Source of the DNA: an uncultured Eubacteriales bacterium
GTDB lineage: Bacteria > Bacillota > Clostridia > Oscillospirales > Oscillospiraceae
Length of the DNA stretch: 36,558 nt
Reading direction: 5' to 3'
NCBI GenBank assembly: GCA_900315595.1
Contig: OMZQ01000021.1
Location: 1-36,558 of the forward strand
Shown: in pieces, positions 33,802 to 36,558 of the stretch
How the letters are laid out: each line of letters opens with the position of its first letter
Position numbering within the stretch: the first letter of the stretch is position 1
The notes under the pieces: model-generated
What the model saw: the letters and a program-made list of their open reading frames with translations, nothing else
Databases searched by the model: none
Told to the model about the DNA's origin: nothing
Made by a program: the position numbers and the translations under genes

Positions 33802-33831
33802 GGGGTCAGAACAAAACAGGAGGGATTGACC

Positions 33832-34560
33832 ATGATACGAAAAATCATCCACATTGACGAGGAGAAGTGCAACGGCTGCGGCCTGTGCGCCGAGGCCTGC
33901 CACGAGGGGGCCATCGACATTGTTGACGGCAAGGCGAAGCTCATGCGGGAGAATTTCTGCGACGGCTTTGGCGACTGCCTGCCGAACTGCCCCACCGGGG
34001 CCATCACCTTTGAGGAGCGGGAGGCGCCCGCCTATGACGAGGCAGCCGTGAAGGAGAGCCAGCGAAAGAAGGCCATCGTGGAGGCCGTGCGTCAGATGCC
34101 CCACCATCCGGGCGGAGGATGTCCCGGCTCGAAATATATGAGCCTCGCCAAGGACGAGCCCGATGAAGTTGCCGCGCCCGCTGCTGCAAAGCCCGTCTCC
34201 CGGCTGCGCCAGTGGCCCTGCCAGATCAAGCTGGTGCCCACCCGGGCGCCATTCTATGACGGGGCCAAGCTCCTGATCGCCGCCGACTGCACCGCCTACG
34301 CCTACGCCAACCTGCACGAGGATTTCATGCGGGGCAAGATCACCCTCATCGGCTGCCCCAAGCTGGACAGCGTGGATTATTCCGAAAAGCTCACCGAAAT
34401 CATCCGGGACAACGATATTCAGAGCGTCACCATCGTCCGCATGGAGGTGCCCTGCTGCGGCGGTCTTCAGCGGGCAGCGGAAACCGCCCTGCGCAACAGC
34501 GGCAAGTTCCTCCCCTGGCAGGTGGTGACCATCTCCCGGGACGGCAGGATTTTGGACTGA
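33832..34560 (+). CDS. 4Fe-4S ferredoxin-like protein
   Basis: 242 residues. The first cluster motif is CNGCGLCAEAC (C13, C16, C19, C23). The second is C-x5-C-x3-CPTG, one cysteine short of a standard set. The rest (about 75-242) has two more conserved pieces, LLIAADCTAYAYANLHEDF and VPCCGGL, so it is more than a simple ferredoxin. Proteins of this type occur in anaerobes beside Crp/Fnr regulators and nitrogen-stress genes; a role in electron supply is inference. The RBS is AGGAGGGAT. It is 13 bp before the DUF2249 gene. Confidence 0.85.
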   Translation: MIRKIIHIDEEKCNGCGLCAEACHEGAIDIVDGKAKLMRENFCDGFGDCLPNCPTGAITFEEREAPAYDEAAVKESQRKKAIVEAVRQMPHHPGGGCPGSKYMSLAKDEPDEVAAPAAAKPVSRLRQWPCQIKLVPTRAPFYDGAKLLIAADCTAYAYANLHEDFMRGKITLIGCPKLDSVDYSEKLTEIIRDNDIQSVTIVRMEVPCCGGLQRAAETALRNSGKFLPWQVVTISRDGRILD

Positions 34561-34573
34561 GGAGGATTGTATC

Positions 34574-35248
34574 ATGGATTGGAAGGATCAGATCAGCACG
34601 TTCAAGACCATCGACGTCAGAGGCATTCAGGGTAATTTCTTCCAGGGCCTCAAAAAGCAGGCCATGCAGCAGCCCGCCGGGAGCGGCCTGGAGATCGTAC
34701 AGAGCTTCGACCCCATCCCCCTGTATGAGGTGATGGAGGGTCTGGGCTTCGAGCACTTCACCGAGCAAAAGGGCGAGGCGGAGTTCCACGCCTACTTCTA
34801 CCGCAGGGAAGTGAAGCAGGAGGAAACCGACATACCCATGCGTCCGGCAGCCCTGACCAACATGCCGCTGATCGACGAGAAGCTGGGAAACATCGCCGTC
34901 AATTTCTGGGATCTGACCTGGAACGATGAGCACCGGCATCTGCCCTATGAGATCCGGTTGTTACTTTCTCTGACCAATGCGGTGGGCGCCGGCCGGATGC
35001 GCCAGGCCACCCGGGAGCTGGTGAAGGCCTACATCCACGGGCTGGACAGCGCCGCCCTGGACGACGTGTTTGAGCTGCTGGCCTGGAACCAGGGCATCGG
35101 CTATTTCAGCTCCGAGATCGGCCCCTCCACCCTCTTTGCCGCCTACAAGACCATCAAGAGCATGGAAAAGCAGGGCAAAGCCCGCAGCGAGATCTGCGAA
35201 ATGCTCAAGGAAAAGTTCGGTGAGAAGAATCCGGACGTGAAAGTGTGA
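34574..35248 (+). CDS. DUF2249 protein with C-terminal helical domain
   Basis: 224 residues. The N-terminal part (about 10-78) matches DUF2249, a TusA-like fold: TIDVRGIQGNFFQGL and SFDPIPLYEVMEGLGF. A linker leads to an all-helical region (about 118-215), with LPYEIRLLLSLTNAVGAGRMRQATRELVKAYI and ELLAWNQGIGYFSSEIGP, which looks like a carboxymuconolactone-decarboxylase/AhpD-type helical domain, but with no CxxC pair. It is co-transcribed with the ferredoxin-like gene. The function is not known. Confidence 0.8.
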   Translation: MDWKDQISTFKTIDVRGIQGNFFQGLKKQAMQQPAGSGLEIVQSFDPIPLYEVMEGLGFEHFTEQKGEAEFHAYFYRREVKQEETDIPMRPAALTNMPLIDEKLGNIAVNFWDLTWNDEHRHLPYEIRLLLSLTNAVGAGRMRQATRELVKAYIHGLDSAALDDVFELLAWNQGIGYFSSEIGPSTLFAAYKTIKSMEKQGKARSEICEMLKEKFGEKNPDVKV

Positions 35249-35298
35249 GACATCGAATGTTTCCGGATTGACCAGCGAGTAAAACCCATCAAAGCGTG

Positions 35299-35336
35299 TG
35301 CGGCATTGTGGAAAGTCCACAATGCCGCAATTTTTT
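35299..35336 (+). terminator. Terminator of the ferredoxin/DUF2249 operon
   Basis: A perfect 14-bp stem (35299-35312 with 35316-35329) with a 3-nt AAG loop, followed by ATTTTTT. A textbook intrinsic terminator. Confidence 0.92.
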
Positions 35337-35337
35337 G

Positions 35338-35362
35338 TGGGATCTCCCGGATTTGAACCAGG
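35338..35362 (-). other. tRNA 3'-end fragment (T arm and acceptor strand)
   Basis: On the minus strand, CCTGG-TTCAAAT-CCGGG forms a T arm (one G-T pair) and is followed by AGATCCC and an A, as in the 3' side of a tRNA. No matching 5' acceptor strand or CCA lies nearby, so it is a fragment. Such 3' ends are common attachment sites for integrated elements. Confidence 0.45.
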
Positions 35363-35763
35363 GACGCGCAGGGCTTCAACCTATCCACCTGCATATGTGT
35401 GGCCATTTCGCTGTTAATACGCCTCTCCGCTGTGCAGTCTGCAGCACACGCAGCGATTTGCATTGGCAAAGCTTTGTTTTATACCAGTTGCTCTCCTTTT
35501 TCTAAAGGGAATTCAATAAAAACAGAAGGATTCAGCGCATCACCGCATTCAGGAAGATGCTGTTCAGACTCTCCCAGGACCTGGGCTTGTCTGGAGGAAG
35601 CTGTTCAATGATCCGTTCAATGACTTGAAAAAAGCAGACAGGATTTCGGAGAAACAATATCTTGAAAACTGTCTGCTGCTTTCAATATTTTGTTGTCTCC
35701 GGGGGAGGGGATCCACCGAAATCCGGGAAAAATTCTTGATCCGAGGCTCGAATTGCGCCCCAA
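35363..35763. other. Gene-free scar between the tRNA piece and the truncated hydrolase
   Basis: No supported gene. It holds nested inverted repeats (35634-35724) and the hairpin 35747-35785. Confidence 0.5.
35634..35724. repeat. Nested, competing inverted repeats
   Basis: GCAGACAG/CTGTCTGC (35634-35641 with 35669-35676) and GGATTTCGG/CCGAAATCC (35641-35649 with 35716-35724) overlap and cannot both form fully. A weaker GGAGAAACAATAT/ATTTTGTTGTCTCC pairing lies between. It may be a structured RNA or an element end. Confidence 0.5.
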
Positions 35764-35785
35764 TTGGGTTTTGCGCAAGTTCGAG
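35747..35785 (+). other. Hairpin with tRNA-like T-arm sequence
   Basis: CTCGAATTGCGC (35747-35758) pairs with GCGCAA-G-TTCGAG (35773-35785) with one bulge. The 3' side reads GCAAGTTCGAGTCCTGC, like a tRNA T arm with one mismatch. It runs into the truncated hydrolase frame. Confidence 0.35.
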
Positions 35786-36309
35786 TCCTGCATGATTGGA
35801 AAAACGGCTGGCACATCGACGCCATCCTGCTGACCCACGGGCACTTCGATCACTTCGGCGCGGTGAACGAGCTGCGGCAGATACTGGGCGTCCCGGTTTA
35901 TGCCCATGAAGCCAGCGGCGCGTACCTGACGGACCCGAAAGTCAACCTTTCGATCTACTGTGGACCGCCTATGACCGTAGAGCGCGTCGAATCTCTCCGG
36001 GACGGCCAGACGCTCACGGATGAACAGGCGCCCTCCCTGCGGCTGCGGGTGCTCCACACCCCGGGGCATACGACGGATTCCGTGACCCTGTATGATAAGG
36101 CTGCCGGAATCGCCTTTGTGGGCGACACGATCTTCAAGGGCAGCATCGGCACCGACCAGTACCCCGGCGGAAACCGGGCTCAGCTCCTGCGAAGCATCCA
36201 AACCGTCATCTTTTTGCTGCCGGAGAACACCGTGCTCTATTCCGGCCACTCCGCGCCGACCACCGTAGGGATTGAAAAGGAACGATATTTGTTTCGTTCC
36301 TTTTGCTGA
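35764..36309 (+). pseudogene. 5'-truncated MBL-fold hydrolase (glyoxalase II-like)
   Basis: The frame keeps the metal motif THGHFDH, the second-site HTPGHTTDSV, GDTIFKG and SGHSAPTT of small metallo-beta-lactamase hydrolases. The usual first 45 or so residues, with the opening beta strands, are missing: homology-like sequence begins at about nt 35797, straight after tRNA-like DNA. No ATG with an RBS is in place, only a TTG at 35764. It is probably a broken gene left by a rearrangement, though a misassembly cannot be excluded. It ends directly against the minus-strand DUF308 gene. Confidence 0.7.
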
Positions 36310-36558
36310 TTACAGAATCCAGGGGCTGCAGCCCAGATAAATCAGGTTGACACCCGCTGTGATAACGCCGCAGCCGATCAGTACGCCGATCACGCCAAGT
36401 CCCAGCATAGGGTTGAGGATAACGATGACACCGAAGAGGGTCAGCAGAGCGCCGAGAACCAGCGCGATCCACCAGTTGGAGCCGAGCATTTCACCGAAGC
36501 CAAACCCGTCGGATTCTCTCTTGATCTTGAGCAAATGAAAAGCGTGGACGATTCGGAT
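36310..36558 (-). CDS. DUF308/HdeD-like membrane protein, 3' part
   Basis: The frame is open to the window edge, so the N-terminus is outside. The visible part has two membrane helices with NWWIALVLGALLTLFGVIVIL and GVIGVLIGCGVITAGVNLIYL, typical of the last helix pair of DUF308/HdeD proteins. Relatives are linked to acid stress, with unclear mechanism. It is convergent with the truncated hydrolase, with no gap between stop codons and no obvious terminator. Confidence 0.75.
   Translation of the reverse strand: MRIVHAFHLLKIKRESDGFGFGEMLGSNWWIALVLGALLTLFGVIVILNPMLGLGVIGVLIGCGVITAGVNLIYLGCSPWIL

Noticed and set aside
35337..35420. A complete tRNA gene on the minus strand
   Set aside because: The T arm and 3' acceptor strand fit, but no D arm, anticodon arm or matching 5' acceptor strand could be found at the right distance.

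Overview
The window looks like a chromosome segment of a high-GC Clostridia, most likely an Oscillospiraceae/Ruminococcaceae-type gut anaerobe. The grounds are a biotin-dependent sodium-pump decarboxylase, a YlmC/YmxH-type sporulation-associated protein, the Bacillota arrangement rimP-nusA-ylxR-ylxQ-infB-rbfA-nrnA-truB-ribF, FemX-type peptidoglycan enzymes, a DUF1540 protein and consensus sigma-A promoters in GC-rich DNA. No species assignment is possible from the sequence alone.

Layout. 1-1.5 kb: the end of a membrane decarboxylase operon (biotin carrier, beta subunit) closed by a perfect terminator. 1.7-4.0 kb: a YlmC/YmxH protein, then the rpsB-tsf operon with promoter, leader hairpin and terminator. 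4.1-5.6 kb: a DUF1540 protein and an acylphosphatase on the minus strand, then about 650 bp made of stacked intergenic repeats. 5.6-7.8 kb: a FemX-like aminoacyltransferase and a divergent alanine-racemase-family enzyme. 8.0-12.5 kb: three peptidases (PepC-like C1B, M42, S9). 12.5-20.7 kb: the translation/RNA operon. 20.7-23.1 kb: an aldo/keto reductase with two iron-sulfur motifs, convergent with a second FemX paralogue.

From 23 kb on the region is accessory: lower GC, REP-like elements and many intergenic scars. It holds a response regulator, a sensor kinase, an unknown anchored protein and a VanY-like D,D-carboxypeptidase (23.6-27.4 kb); an AT-richer orphan gene (27.6-28.1 kb); a lipoprotein/ABC ATPase/double-permease operon (28.2-32.4 kb); an orphan IS21-like end with five regularly spaced repeats (32.85-32.94 kb); and a Crp/Fnr regulator divergent from a ferredoxin/DUF2249 pair (33.0-35.25 kb). 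The end holds a rearrangement scar with tRNA-like pieces, a 5'-truncated metallo-beta-lactamase gene and a partial DUF308 membrane protein.

Three themes recur. Cell-wall peptide chemistry appears in the two FemX paralogues, the racemase and the VanRS/VanY-like cassette. The intergenic spaces carry several repeat families, including heptamer arrays placed just upstream of two promoters in opposite orientation. The Crp/Fnr-ferredoxin-DUF2249 locus has a perfect 16-bp operator placed exactly where a class II activator should sit. I saw no complete tRNA or rRNA gene, no CRISPR array, no intact transposase and no prophage.
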